A stretch of 64,000 nucleotides of DNA from Pedobacter sp. Hv1. GTDB lineage: Bacteria > Bacteroidota > Bacteroidia > Sphingobacteriales > Sphingobacteriaceae. The notes below the pieces were generated by a model. The model was not told the origin of the DNA. It saw nothing but the letters and a program-made list of their open reading frames with translations, and ran no database searches. Of the stretch, positions 26,762 to 35,939 are shown in pieces. The translations under genes and the position numbers were made by a program. Within the stretch, counting starts at the first letter, position 1, and every line of letters starts with the position of its first letter. The stretch is taken from positions 1 through 64,000 of the forward strand of contig NZ_LLWP01000002.1 of NCBI RefSeq assembly GCF_001412215.1. Reading direction: 5' to 3'.

Positions 26762-28453
26762 TTATTTAATGTTGGCACTTTTGTTCGCAAAATAGTTGGT
26801 AATTTCAGCTAAAGAAAAGGCATTTAAGCAATTAACTGCTGTTAATCCACCCTTACGCCCAACCATTACACCATAACGCATATCATGAAAACCTTCTTTT
26901 CTGTGTGCATCTGGATTAATTGACAATAAAACTCCTTTTTCTAAAGCATAACGATGCCAACGCCAATCTAAATCTAAACGCAATGGGTTTGCATTGATCT
27001 CTATCACCACTTGGTTTGCCGCACAAGCATCAATTACTTTTTGATAATCAATTTCATATCCCTTTCGGCTCAACAACAATCTACCAGTTGGGTGCCCTAA
27101 AATGGTGGTATATGGATTTTCTATCGCTTTGATTAATCGTGCTGTGGCTTTTTCTTCCTCCATTCTTAAATTGCTGTGTACAGAAGCCACCACAAAATCG
27201 AATGTTTTTAAAATCTCATCACTATAATCTAAAGAGCCATCATTTAAGATGTCACTTTCTATACCCTTAAAAATTTTGAAAGGAGCCAGTTTGGCATTCA
27301 ATTCTTCGATTTGTTGGTGTTGGGCATATACCCTTTGTTCGGTTAAACCTTTGGCATAAAATGCAGACTTAGAGTGGTCGCAGATCCCTAAATATTCTAA
27401 CTTTAAATTGTCTTTACAATAAACCGCCATCTCTTCTAAGGTATGCACACCATCACTCCAATCAGAGTGGTTGTGTAAACTTCCTTTAAGGTCTTGATCT
27501 GTAATCAGGTTTGGCAATTGGTGTTGGGCAGCCAGCGTTACTTCGGTTAAACCTTCTCTTAATTCTGGTACAATAAAATCTAATCCAGCTTTGGCATAAA
27601 TTTCATTTTCGTCTTTAAATGGTCCATTTCCAGCCAGTTTCAACACTTCATTTACATGAACTTCATTACCAGTTAATGTAAAATAATGCAGATAGAAATC
27701 TGATCGTGGTACCACCACTATTTTTACCTGCAAACCGGTTTCGGTTTGTGCAGTAAATACCTCATCACCATTAATGGTAAAAGTTAAACCTGTATGCAAT
27801 TGCAGCTGATCAATCAGATCGGCATTTTTGTCTGTTCCAATTACAAATACAGCTTCTTCAATAATTTCAATGAAACGTCTAAAATCTCCAGCAATACCCA
27901 ATAAAGCTTGCTCATCGCCTGTTTTTCTCAGGCCTACAGCTAAGTCAGTAAAAAGTTGGTTAATTGTTCCTTCTACATGGGCATATAAAAACTTACCATT
28001 TGCCGCCATCTTAAATTCGATGACTTTTTTAATTTCTTCCTGGGTTTTAAGACCAAAACCCTTGGCTTCAATTAAACGATTTTCATTACAGGCGTAATAA
28101 AGCTCCCCAACATTTTCAATCCCCAGCTCATGCCATATTACGCTTATTTTTTTTGGACCAATGCCTTTTATACCTAACATTTCTACAATGCCCGGAGGGG
28201 TTTGGGCCAAAACAGTTTCTAATTCCTGAATGGTGCCTGTTTCTAACAGTTCAATTATTTTAGCGGCAATACTTTTGCCAATCCCATCAATTTTATCCAA
28301 ATCTTCGAAAGCTTTTTTGGCAATTGGGAAAGGTAATTTATCTATTTTGAAAGCAGCATTGGCTACCGATTTGATCTTAAACGGGTTTTCTTCGTGCAAC
28401 TCCATCAGTTGCGCCAATAATTTTAAGGTGCGGGCTATTGCTTTGTTTTCCAT
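26762..28453 (-). CDS. polX: PolX-type protein with intact PHP domain and degenerate polymerase site
   Basis: 563 residues. Helix-hairpin-helix motifs lie at about 50-130 (LDKIDGIGKSIAAKIIELLE, LGIKGIGPKKISVIWHELGI). In active PolX a GS motif and DxD follow in the palm; here the region reads AGDFRRFIEIIEEAVFVIG and the later VDLRVV strand reads LQVKIVVVP, so all three metal-binding Asp are missing. The C-terminal PHP domain is complete: LHNHSDWSDG, GICDHSKSA, KGIESDIL, VASVHS, LGHPTGRLL and NPDAHRKEG. Expected activities are DNA binding and 3'-5' exonuclease or phosphoesterase action, not synthesis. It is a single gene with mgtE upstream. Confidence 0.88.
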   Translation of the reverse strand: MENKAIARTLKLLAQLMELHEENPFKIKSVANAAFKIDKLPFPIAKKAFEDLDKIDGIGKSIAAKIIELLETGTIQELETVLAQTPPGIVEMLGIKGIGPKKISVIWHELGIENVGELYYACNENRLIEAKGFGLKTQEEIKKVIEFKMAANGKFLYAHVEGTINQLFTDLAVGLRKTGDEQALLGIAGDFRRFIEIIEEAVFVIGTDKNADLIDQLQLHTGLTFTINGDEVFTAQTETGLQVKIVVVPRSDFYLHYFTLTGNEVHVNEVLKLAGNGPFKDENEIYAKAGLDFIVPELREGLTEVTLAAQHQLPNLITDQDLKGSLHNHSDWSDGVHTLEEMAVYCKDNLKLEYLGICDHSKSAFYAKGLTEQRVYAQHQQIEELNAKLAPFKIFKGIESDILNDGSLDYSDEILKTFDFVVASVHSNLRMEEEKATARLIKAIENPYTTILGHPTGRLLLSRKGYEIDYQKVIDACAANQVVIEINANPLRLDLDWRWHRYALEKGVLLSINPDAHRKEGFHDMRYGVMVGRKGGLTAVNCLNAFSLAEITNYFANKSANIK

Positions 28454-28500
28454 TAATACTAAATTAAGGTTTTTTGTCAGCGTTTAAATAAGATAAGAAT

Positions 28501-29877
28501 TTAGAGCAGTACGCCTTTTAACACTAATACGGCAATACTAAAGTAAATCACAATTCCGGTAACATCTACCATGGTAGCTACAAAAGGAGCTGATGATGTG
28601 GCTGGATCGAGTTTCAAGCGTTTCATGATAATTGGCATCATTGAACCAATTAAACTGCCCCAAAGCACAATACCAATTAAGGTAAAGAATATGGTTAAGG
28701 CAATTAAAAACCAATGTGTTCCGTAATCATATAAATTGAGGTTTTGCCATAAAGAGATCCTTACAAAACCAATGGTTCCTAAAATCAATCCTAATAACAA
28801 ACCTGAAATTAATTCTCTTCGCATTACCCGCCACCAAGCAGCAATTGTTACTTCGCCCAATGCCATGGCCTGGATAATTAAGGTTGAAGCCTGCGAACCG
28901 CTGTTACCACCACTACTCATGATCAATGGAATGAACAAAGACAACACCACTGCTTTTTCCAACTCAATCTCAAAATGTTGCATGGCTGTAGCGGTTAGCA
29001 TCTCTCCCAAAAAAAGAACAATCAACCAACTGGCCCGTTTTTTAACCAGTTTTAAAATCGGCATGTCTAAATAAGGTTCATCGAGTGCTTCGGTACCCCC
29101 TATTTTGTGCATGTCTTCGGTATACTCTTCGTGGGCAATCCATAAAATATCATCGATGGTTACAATACCTAAAAGGATATTCTGATCGTCGATAACCGGC
29201 AAAGCCACCCGATTATTCATTCTAAACACGTTGATGGCCTCTTCTTGTGGATCTTTTACATTTAAGGCAATTAATCGGTTATCGGTCAGTTCGCCTATTT
29301 TAACTTCTGGATCTGCCAGGAGAATTTCCCTGATCCTGATATCATCCAATAAAACCCCATCTTTATCAATTACATACACCACATCAATCGTTTCCGAATT
29401 TTTACCGTACCTGCGGATGTGCGAAAGTACCCTACTCACCGTCCAATCTATTTTTACGGCAATAAAATCTGGGGTCATCAATCGACCCACACTATCTTCT
29501 TCGTAACCCAAAAGATGTAAAGCTTCAATCCGATCGTTATCGGGCAAAAGGATCAACAGTTTTTTTACGGCATCACCTTTGAGCTCACCCAAAAGTGCAG
29601 TTCTATCATCTGGAGGCAATTGCCTTACAATTTCTGTTAATTTATTGCTTTGCAGTTTTTTGATGATCCGTTCTTGTGTCGGGAAATCGAGGATCCGAAA
29701 AACGTTAACTGCTCTTTTGATAGAAAGTGTTTCGATAAACTTAACTGCATGTTGTGGAAGCTCATCTATTAAATGCTCAACGTCTGATATATTGAGTTCA
29801 TTTAAATAGACCTTTAACTGCCTATCACTTTCGTTTTCTAACAATTGTAATACTTCATCTACTAGCAGCTCTTCCAT
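28501..29877 (-). CDS. mgtE: MgtE magnesium transporter
   Basis: 458 residues. Order of domains: N-terminal superhelical MgtE_N (1-130; LPPDDRTALLGELKGDAVKK), two CBS domains (about 135-250; MTPDFIAVKI, DDQNILLGIVTIDDILWI), a connecting helix, and five membrane helices (about 280-458). The pore helix signature is SSGGNSGSQASTLIIQAMA and the last helices carry PATSSAPFVATMVDVTGI, which holds the Mg2+ site. The family imports Mg2+ through a dimeric channel gated by cytosolic Mg2+. Confidence 0.96.
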   Translation of the reverse strand: MEELLVDEVLQLLENESDRQLKVYLNELNISDVEHLIDELPQHAVKFIETLSIKRAVNVFRILDFPTQERIIKKLQSNKLTEIVRQLPPDDRTALLGELKGDAVKKLLILLPDNDRIEALHLLGYEEDSVGRLMTPDFIAVKIDWTVSRVLSHIRRYGKNSETIDVVYVIDKDGVLLDDIRIREILLADPEVKIGELTDNRLIALNVKDPQEEAINVFRMNNRVALPVIDDQNILLGIVTIDDILWIAHEEYTEDMHKIGGTEALDEPYLDMPILKLVKKRASWLIVLFLGEMLTATAMQHFEIELEKAVVLSLFIPLIMSSGGNSGSQASTLIIQAMALGEVTIAAWWRVMRRELISGLLLGLILGTIGFVRISLWQNLNLYDYGTHWFLIALTIFFTLIGIVLWGSLIGSMMPIIMKRLKLDPATSSAPFVATMVDVTGIVIYFSIAVLVLKGVLL

Positions 29878-30080
29878 AACTCAACAAATTAAAATTTACA
29901 TGTTTCTTCCTATTTATATCGTTTTGCAAAAGTGGCTTTTTCTTTTCAGAAAAGCCAATTATTTATGTGAAGATGTAAAATCTTTATTAGCAAATTATTC
30001 TTGTACTTACATTTATTTCGTTTTTTGAACTTAATGCAATTTTATCGCTTTGCTTTGCTGTCTTACGTACAATCTTTTTC

Positions 30081-30088
30081 TATATTTG
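30081..30088 (+). promoter_or_regulatory. tRNA-Arg -7 box
   Basis: TATATTTG matches TAnnTTTG, 7 bases before the tRNA. A -33 TTTG at 30054-30057 is 23 bases away, which is longer than usual, so the upstream element is uncertain. Confidence 0.6.
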
Positions 30089-30095
30089 CAGTTAT

Positions 30096-30167
30096 GTCCC
30101 CGTAGTTCAATGGATAGAATTATGGTTTCCGGTACCATCGATATGAGTTCGAATCTCGTCGGGGACA
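30096..30167 (+). tRNA. tRNA-Arg (anticodon CCG)
   Basis: Acceptor GTCCCCG (30096-30102) pairs with CGGGGAC (30160-30166), discriminator A. The anticodon arm ATGGT-TTCCGGT-ACCAT gives CCG. D arm GTTCAATGGATAGAAT and T arm GAGTTCGAATCTC are regular. Confidence 0.95.
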
Positions 30168-30173
30168 CTGAAA

Positions 30174-30205
30174 GGAAATACGAGAAGATCGTGTTTCCTT
30201 TTTTT
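30174..30205 (+). terminator. Terminator after tRNA-Arg
   Basis: GGAAATACGA (30174-30183) pairs with TCGTGTTTCC (30189-30198), one wobble, loop GAAGA, followed by seven T. Confidence 0.88.
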
Positions 30206-30250
30206 ATGTCATACCTAAATTATGGCAATTAGAAAATTTCATACAAAAGA

Positions 30251-30281
30251 GCCCCCAGAAAGTAACTTACTTTAAGGGGGC
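30251..30281 (-). terminator. Terminator of the phosphatase unit
   Basis: GCCCCC (30251-30256) and GGGGGC (30276-30281) close a stem with an inner AAAGT/ACTTT helix; on the minus strand it is followed by TCTTTTG. It stands 35 bases after the phosphatase stop. Confidence 0.65.
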
Positions 30282-30315
30282 GAGCATGAAGACGTTTTTT
30301 TCTTTAAGCTATTAT

Positions 30316-31617
30316 TTAATTTTTTTTGTTCAAATCGGTAAATACAGCGGCTTTATCTTTAGACACTTTTTTTAATTTGAACGAGTCGAATACTTCTCCT
30401 GATGCTTTGTAAGCGGTATAGACCAGGTTTTCATGATCTATAGAGATAATTTGAAAAAGCTGGGTATCTTCTGCAAAGATGTCCATCCATTTGGGCGAAA
30501 CATCTACTTTGTACATTTTAGGTCCTGCAACCGAAACCACATACATTGGGCCACCTACTTTGCCAGAAACACCAGTTGGCAAATTCTGTCCACGGCTATA
30601 CGTATGATCGTGCCCCTGCATTAAAAGATCTACATGATATTTATCAAACAAGGGTTTGAATAGTTCTCTGAACTCTTTGTTATCTCTTCCCTTTGCTGTA
30701 GAATAAATAGGGTGATGATAGGTAACCATGGTCCATTGCTTAGGATTGTTTTTAAGCACTTCTTCTAACCATGCGGCTTGAATTTTAAGCGAATTAGAAT
30801 CCAAAACAATCATTTGCGAATTTAAGGAGATGATCCTCACATTGGCATAATCAACATAATAGGTAGATTCTTCCAAACCTTTTGGCCCATTTTCGGGCAA
30901 GGTGTATTGGGCACGCCAGTGTGGATCTAAGGTCAACACCTTTTGCTCATCGCGAAAATATTCATGATTTCCTGATGATGGAATACTTGGGATCATGCCA
31001 TTGATAAAACCACCACCAAAATGCCATTCTCCCCACTCATTGTCATTGTTTGAACGATTAATCAAATCGCCAGCATGTACAATAAATCTGGCATCGCCAT
31101 AAGTAGCAAAGGCACGTCTGATTACCCTCGACCATTTAGACTTGATATCATTCTGGGCATCTCCCAAATAAATAAAAGAAAATGGTTTCGTAACTGCTGG
31201 GGCAGTTCTAAATTGAAACCACTCGCTCCAATTGGTACCATCGCCAACACGGTAAGTATACAACTGATCTGGCTGCAAGTCACTAAAAGTAACACTGTGG
31301 TAATTGGCGGTTCCATAATCCTTCCCTTTTAATGAGGAAATACTAGCTACATATTCCTTTGCTGCTGGTTTTTCCAATTTTGGCGAACTGTCTTCTACCA
31401 AAATCTGCGCAAAGCTTTTGGCAACTGTACTATCTGTTCTCCAAGTTACAGATTGGGTTGTTGTCGGATCTTGGCTCCAAGTGAGGATAATCCGATCAGG
31501 GAGCGGGCCAGCTTTAAAAGATTGCGCTTTTGCCGTTTGTATAAATACTACAAATGATAGAAAAAAGAGCTTTACAAAAACTGCACTGGATTTAACTGTG
31601 GTGTGATTAATTGTCAT
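30316..31617 (-). CDS. Purple acid phosphatase-like secreted metallophosphoesterase
   Basis: 433 residues. A signal peptide (ends near FIQTAKAQ) is followed by an N-terminal Fn3-like domain (LPDRIILTWSQDPTTTQSVTW) and the calcineurin-like catalytic domain. The metal motifs are all present in order: IYLGDAQ, HAGDLINRSN, SGNHEYF, VTYHHPIYS and QGHDHTYSRG. Purple acid phosphatases release phosphate from organic esters outside the cell or in the periplasm. The start codon overlaps the stop of the TonB receptor by one base (TAATG), so the two are translationally linked. Phosphate-source scavenging under the sigma/FecR system is the likely role (inference). Confidence 0.92.
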   Translation of the reverse strand: MTINHTTVKSSAVFVKLFFLSFVVFIQTAKAQSFKAGPLPDRIILTWSQDPTTTQSVTWRTDSTVAKSFAQILVEDSSPKLEKPAAKEYVASISSLKGKDYGTANYHSVTFSDLQPDQLYTYRVGDGTNWSEWFQFRTAPAVTKPFSFIYLGDAQNDIKSKWSRVIRRAFATYGDARFIVHAGDLINRSNNDNEWGEWHFGGGFINGMIPSIPSSGNHEYFRDEQKVLTLDPHWRAQYTLPENGPKGLEESTYYVDYANVRIISLNSQMIVLDSNSLKIQAAWLEEVLKNNPKQWTMVTYHHPIYSTAKGRDNKEFRELFKPLFDKYHVDLLMQGHDHTYSRGQNLPTGVSGKVGGPMYVVSVAGPKMYKVDVSPKWMDIFAEDTQLFQIISIDHENLVYTAYKASGEVFDSFKLKKVSKDKAAVFTDLNKKN

Positions 31618-34600
31618 TATTTAAAAGGATTGTATTTCAAGCCTACATTGGCCCAAGTTGAAAAATATTTATGGTCATTTGGTCTGCCATCGCCATAATC
31701 AAGAATAGTTTGTGCATTGTTGATATTGCTGATACCCATGAACACGGTAAACTTCTTGCTAATTTTCTGTGAGGCCGAGAAATCTAACTGCATTCTGCCT
31801 TGTTCCATCAAATCGTCTTTTTCTTGTTCTGCCAACTCATTGATAAATGTTCCGTAGAAGTTCAATGAAATTCGACCAGAGAAACCATATTTTTCATACG
31901 AAAGTGAGGCATTACCCACTTTTGGACGCATTGATGGCAAACGAACCGTTCTTGCACTTACTGAACCTGGCACGGTAAATTTCGATTGGATCTGCGTAAA
32001 GTTTCCATAGATACCAAAACCGTTTAAGAATCCTGGAAGGAAAGTCAACTGTTGTTGCCAAGCAATTTCGTAACCATATACATGTGCATTAGCACCATTT
32101 ACGGTTTGTGTAACTTGGTACTTATCAAACTCTCCGCCTTGACGAGTAGAAATACTTTGGAAAATGTAGTTGTCGATATTTTTATAAAATACACCTCCAG
32201 AAATCAATCCCAAAGAATTCAAATAATGTTCAAACAAGAAATCATAATTGGTTGAAGTGGCCTGATCAAGGTCTGGATTACCAATTTTCATTCGTTTTCT
32301 GCGTGGTTCAATTTCCTGCCAAGGCACCAAATCATAATATCCCGGGCGAGATAATGATCGGGTAACTGCTGCCCTTAAATTGGTACTTTGACTTAATGAA
32401 TATTTAAGGTTTAAGCTTGGGAAAAATCCATCGAATGCAGAGTTTACAGCTACCTTATTTGTGCTTACATATTTACCGGTGTTATCAAATGATACGATAT
32501 TTCCATTGTATTCAAAACCAGTACGTTCGTAACGTAAACCTGCAATTACATCTAATTTATTCAAGGTTAATTTCCCCATTACATAACCTGCGCCCATGGT
32601 TTCAGATCCATTGTAAGAATCTGGATCGGTATTTTGACGGATATAGGTTTCGTCTGTTTGGAAGAGCGAAAGATTATTTTGATAGTATTGTTCCATCAAA
32701 TAACCATTGGCAATTGCACCTGAAAGGTTGTATTTACCATTAAAGTAACTTGTTCTACTATAGTCTGACAAGAAATTTTCCATGCCAACTTTCCCTGTTT
32801 TAAGGGTGTACTGAAAATAATTTCTGGTATGGTCGTCTTCTTTGTATTTATAACGTCCACCAAACTTGAACATCAGTTTATTTTTAGGGCTAAATTCGAA
32901 AGTACGTTGTACATTTAACGAAACCTGTCCATCTTTATCGTTCGCAAATTGGTGTCTGTTTACATAAGATGATGTGGTATAATTGGCTGGATTGTTCACA
33001 TTAGGGTTTGTAAAACCAAACTGTGGTGCACGAGGGTCGCTCATGTCCATTGCTGCTGCTAAACCACCATACGTAAAATAACCATCATAATAGATCGGTT
33101 GATCGTATTTGCCACTGGCGAAAGTAAAATCGACATTGGCAATCCAGTTATTGATGTTTGTTTTACCTCCTAACGATAAACTTAACAGATCTCTATGGTA
33201 ATCGCGTGGCGAACCTGAAGAGCCAATTGTAATTCCGGTTACGTTAGTGGCATCTGTATAAGCGCCAATACTGTAACTTTTTGTACCCCTGGTTTGCAGT
33301 TCGTAAAATTTATTGTAGGCTCCTCTAAAGTAAACCTGACTTTTTTCATTCGGGAAAAAGCTTATTTCAGTTTGAATACCTGTATTTTGACGGTGCAAAT
33401 CTGTTCCTTCTAATTCAAGATTAGAAAGTTTAACCTGATCAATTCCGCCTATTTTATAGGTACCATAATCTTTTTGTACACGGTCTTCACCACGAAAGGT
33501 ATTGCTATAGTTTACTCCAAAAAGATAGGCCCATTTGTTTTTACGTTGTCCATAGCTGAATGCACCATCAAAATTTTGTTTACCCAAAAGGAAGTTATTA
33601 CCAAAAGAACCTTTGGCCAATAGTTGTTGCATGCCTGGTTTTGGCGTTTTAGAAATGATGTTCACCGAACCTGAAGTTCCATCTGCCTCCATATCCGGAG
33701 TTAAAGTTTTATTTACTTCAATGGCTTCAACCGTTGATGACAAGATACCATTCAGGTCAATATCTCTAGAGTTGGTTTGGGTTGAAGGCAACCTGTTTCC
33801 ATTTAAGGTAACAGATCCCATGCTCTGGTCTAAACCACGGATAATGATATTTCTTGGTAATCCATAACTATAATCCATGGCAATACCCGGTACACGTTGC
33901 ATGGCTTCACCTACGGTTGCATCTGGGAAACGTTCAATTTGCTCTTCAGACAAAACATATTTAATATTGTCTGCATTTCTCATGTTACTTAAAGCCACTG
34001 CTTCACCTCTTCTGATCCCACTAATGGTTATTCCTTTCATCTGGTTATTCTGGCCATCTAGCAAAACCTCCACTTTCGTAGTTTGGTCTGCCGGGCTGGC
34101 CACCTTTATTTCTCTAGACGAATAACCAATATAACTTACCTGTAACACCACTTCGCTTTCTTTGATATTTCCGATAACGAAATAACCATTCACATCTGTT
34201 AATACTTTACGGTTACTTCCTTTAATGATCACCGTAGCATAAGGCAAGGTCTGCTGGTTGGCTTTATCTTTTACATAACCAACAATAGTTGCAGGTTTTG
34301 TTTCAACAACTTGCGACTGTACCCGCTTTAAAATTACCATCATCCCCTCTTCAATTAAAGAGAGCTTATTCTTTTGCAGCAATGGCATTAAGATCGTCCT
34401 TGCGCTTTTGGTTTCGTTAACCGAAACTTTACTATTTACAAATTCTTTATTGCTGTATACAAAGTTTACACCTGTCTTTTTTTCAATTTCTTTTAAAAAA
34501 TCTGTAAACGCAACTTGTTTCAAATTGATGTTGACACTTTTATCGAGTGCCGATTGTCCCTTTGCAGGTGATGCCTGTACAAAGTTCAGGAACAAAATAG

Positions 34601-34673
34601 AAAAGATGCTGCATATAAGGCTTGTACGCATAATTAGTTTGATCAGGCCTTGGGGCCTATTCATTTTTTTCAT
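31617..34673 (-). CDS. TonB-dependent receptor with STN signalling domain
   Basis: 1018 residues. Signal peptide (1-35), STN domain (about 42-118; VNINLKQVAFTDFLKEIEKK), carboxypeptidase-regulatory-like domain (about 130-210; VGYVKDKANQQTLPYATVII), plug (about 225-340; IKYVLSEEQIERFPDATVGE, VPGIAMDYSYGLPRNIIIRG) and a 22-strand barrel to the end (WANVGLKYNPFK). The plug contains DMEADGTSGSVNI. The STN domain contacts the FecR anti-sigma factor across the inner membrane, encoded just upstream. No SusD partner follows; instead a secreted phosphatase does, so the substrate may be a phosphate ester or its product. Confidence 0.95.
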   Translation of the reverse strand: MKKMNRPQGLIKLIMRTSLICSIFSILFLNFVQASPAKGQSALDKSVNINLKQVAFTDFLKEIEKKTGVNFVYSNKEFVNSKVSVNETKSARTILMPLLQKNKLSLIEEGMMVILKRVQSQVVETKPATIVGYVKDKANQQTLPYATVIIKGSNRKVLTDVNGYFVIGNIKESEVVLQVSYIGYSSREIKVASPADQTTKVEVLLDGQNNQMKGITISGIRRGEAVALSNMRNADNIKYVLSEEQIERFPDATVGEAMQRVPGIAMDYSYGLPRNIIIRGLDQSMGSVTLNGNRLPSTQTNSRDIDLNGILSSTVEAIEVNKTLTPDMEADGTSGSVNIISKTPKPGMQQLLAKGSFGNNFLLGKQNFDGAFSYGQRKNKWAYLFGVNYSNTFRGEDRVQKDYGTYKIGGIDQVKLSNLELEGTDLHRQNTGIQTEISFFPNEKSQVYFRGAYNKFYELQTRGTKSYSIGAYTDATNVTGITIGSSGSPRDYHRDLLSLSLGGKTNINNWIANVDFTFASGKYDQPIYYDGYFTYGGLAAAMDMSDPRAPQFGFTNPNVNNPANYTTSSYVNRHQFANDKDGQVSLNVQRTFEFSPKNKLMFKFGGRYKYKEDDHTRNYFQYTLKTGKVGMENFLSDYSRTSYFNGKYNLSGAIANGYLMEQYYQNNLSLFQTDETYIRQNTDPDSYNGSETMGAGYVMGKLTLNKLDVIAGLRYERTGFEYNGNIVSFDNTGKYVSTNKVAVNSAFDGFFPSLNLKYSLSQSTNLRAAVTRSLSRPGYYDLVPWQEIEPRRKRMKIGNPDLDQATSTNYDFLFEHYLNSLGLISGGVFYKNIDNYIFQSISTRQGGEFDKYQVTQTVNGANAHVYGYEIAWQQQLTFLPGFLNGFGIYGNFTQIQSKFTVPGSVSARTVRLPSMRPKVGNASLSYEKYGFSGRISLNFYGTFINELAEQEKDDLMEQGRMQLDFSASQKISKKFTVFMGISNINNAQTILDYGDGRPNDHKYFSTWANVGLKYNPFK

Positions 34674-34872
34674 TGTTTGGTTATTTTTTCAAAAGAGCAA
34701 GCATTCAGTCAACTAATTTGTTTGTTGAAATGAGAATGCTTTCCTACATTTGAGTGTTTAAATTTTTAACTGGATTTAAATTAATTCGATCTTAACCAGT
34801 TGGTTGGCGCCAAAAGGTTAAGCACATAGACCGTTCTCGGACAAAGGGAACGGTTTTTTTATGGTAGTACTT
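34674..34872. promoter_or_regulatory. Structured gap between fecR-like and receptor genes
   Basis: Two structures lie in this 199-bp gap. AAGCATTC (34699-34706) pairs with GAATGCTT (34734-34741), with an inner TCAAC/GTTGA stem. CCGTTCTC (34831-34838) pairs with GGGAACGG (34846-34853) and is followed by seven T on the plus strand only. The first would fold in the leader of the receptor mRNA. Confidence 0.55.
34831..34860 (+). terminator. Plus-strand-oriented terminator facing the fecR-like gene
   Basis: 8-bp stem (one wobble), seven-base loop GGACAAA, then TTTTTTT on the plus strand. No plus-strand gene precedes it, so it would stop antisense transcription towards 34873. It has no T tract on the minus strand and should not block the operon. 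Confidence 0.55.
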
Positions 34873-35907
34873 TTACATGCAATTCCCTCCTTTTAAATAA
34901 ATAGTTTGTTCTACTTGTGTTGACTGTATGTGTAGCGAGAGCTGAAGCGCTTTGAGAATAGCGGTTATAGGCTGATTGTTAAACCTAGCGGTTAACCTAC
35001 AGCCAGAACCAGCTATCTTTGAGGCGTCAATATTTACTTTATACTTTCTGGACAATGTTTGAACTACTTCTGTTAGAGGAGTCTGTTCAAATACAAGCAC
35101 ACCATTTGTCCAGGCATCTACATCGCCATTGGCAATGGTTGATTTTATTGCTTTTTTATTTTTGAGATTGTAGGTCAGTTGATCATTGGGCAGTAGCATA
35201 ATCGGGGCATCTTTATGTATTTGATCTGCTCCCAATACCCCTACTTTACCCGAATTTACGGCAACAGAAGTATTCGCCTCATTAACATAAGCCCTAACAC
35301 TAAAACTTGTACCATATACCGTAGTGGTTAAAGCACCACTTTTAACCACGAAAGGGTGTTTTTGATCGTGTTTAACTTGAAAATAAGCCTCTCCACTCAA
35401 TTTAACCAATCTGGATGGCTGATCAGCGAAGGTTGAAGCATAACTGATTTCACTGGCAGAATTTAACCAAACAGCAGAGCTATCTGGTAAGATAATCTTC
35501 AACATTTTGCCAGCCTCTGCTCTTTTCACGATCCAATCTATTGGCTGATTTTTTGTTTGATTTTTTTTGTAGGCAAATAACCCGCCCATCAATACAATTG
35601 CTGTAATAGATGCTGCAATTCCGTATTTCCAGAATGAAGTCGTCTTTTCAGGTTTATGTACAGTTAAGGGCGTTAGCGTTGCTGAAAATTGCTGAAATGA
35701 AACTTCCGGTTCTTCAGGTGTGATATGCGCACTCAGTTCCCAAATTGACTTGCTTTGATTGTATTTTTCTTGGTTCAGCTCATTTTCAGCCAACCATTGG
35801 TCTAACAGTTCTTTTGACTCTATGGTTTCTACCCCACTTAACCGTTTCACTATGCAATTCCATATTTTTTCTTCCATATAATGATGTGCTTTCAAGAGTA
35901 AAGACAA
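34873..35907 (-). CDS. FecR-family anti-sigma factor
   Basis: 344 residues. A cytosolic N-terminus (DUF4880-like) with KELLDQWLAENELNQEKYNQ, one membrane helix at about 90-110 (FWKYGIAASITAIVLMGGLF), then the FecR beta domain (about 125-225; SAVWLNSASEISYASTFA, AYFQVKHDQKHPFVVKSG, TSFSVRAYVNEANTSVAVNS) and a C-terminal STN-interacting domain (TPLTEVVQTLSRKYKVNIDA). It should hold the adjacent sigma factor until the receptor signals occupancy. It lies 32 bp after the sigma gene. Confidence 0.94.
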   Translation of the reverse strand: MSLLLKAHHYMEEKIWNCIVKRLSGVETIESKELLDQWLAENELNQEKYNQSKSIWELSAHITPEEPEVSFQQFSATLTPLTVHKPEKTTSFWKYGIAASITAIVLMGGLFAYKKNQTKNQPIDWIVKRAEAGKMLKIILPDSSAVWLNSASEISYASTFADQPSRLVKLSGEAYFQVKHDQKHPFVVKSGALTTTVYGTSFSVRAYVNEANTSVAVNSGKVGVLGADQIHKDAPIMLLPNDQLTYNLKNKKAIKSTIANGDVDAWTNGVLVFEQTPLTEVVQTLSRKYKVNIDASKIAGSGCRLTARFNNQPITAILKALQLSLHIQSTQVEQTIYLKGGNCM

Positions 35908-35939
35908 TAATTATGGACTTAAATACGGGTTGCTACCAG

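Noticed and set aside
31617..34673. Polysaccharide utilisation locus (SusCD type)
   Set aside because: The TonB receptor has no SusD partner and no glycoside hydrolase in the operon.
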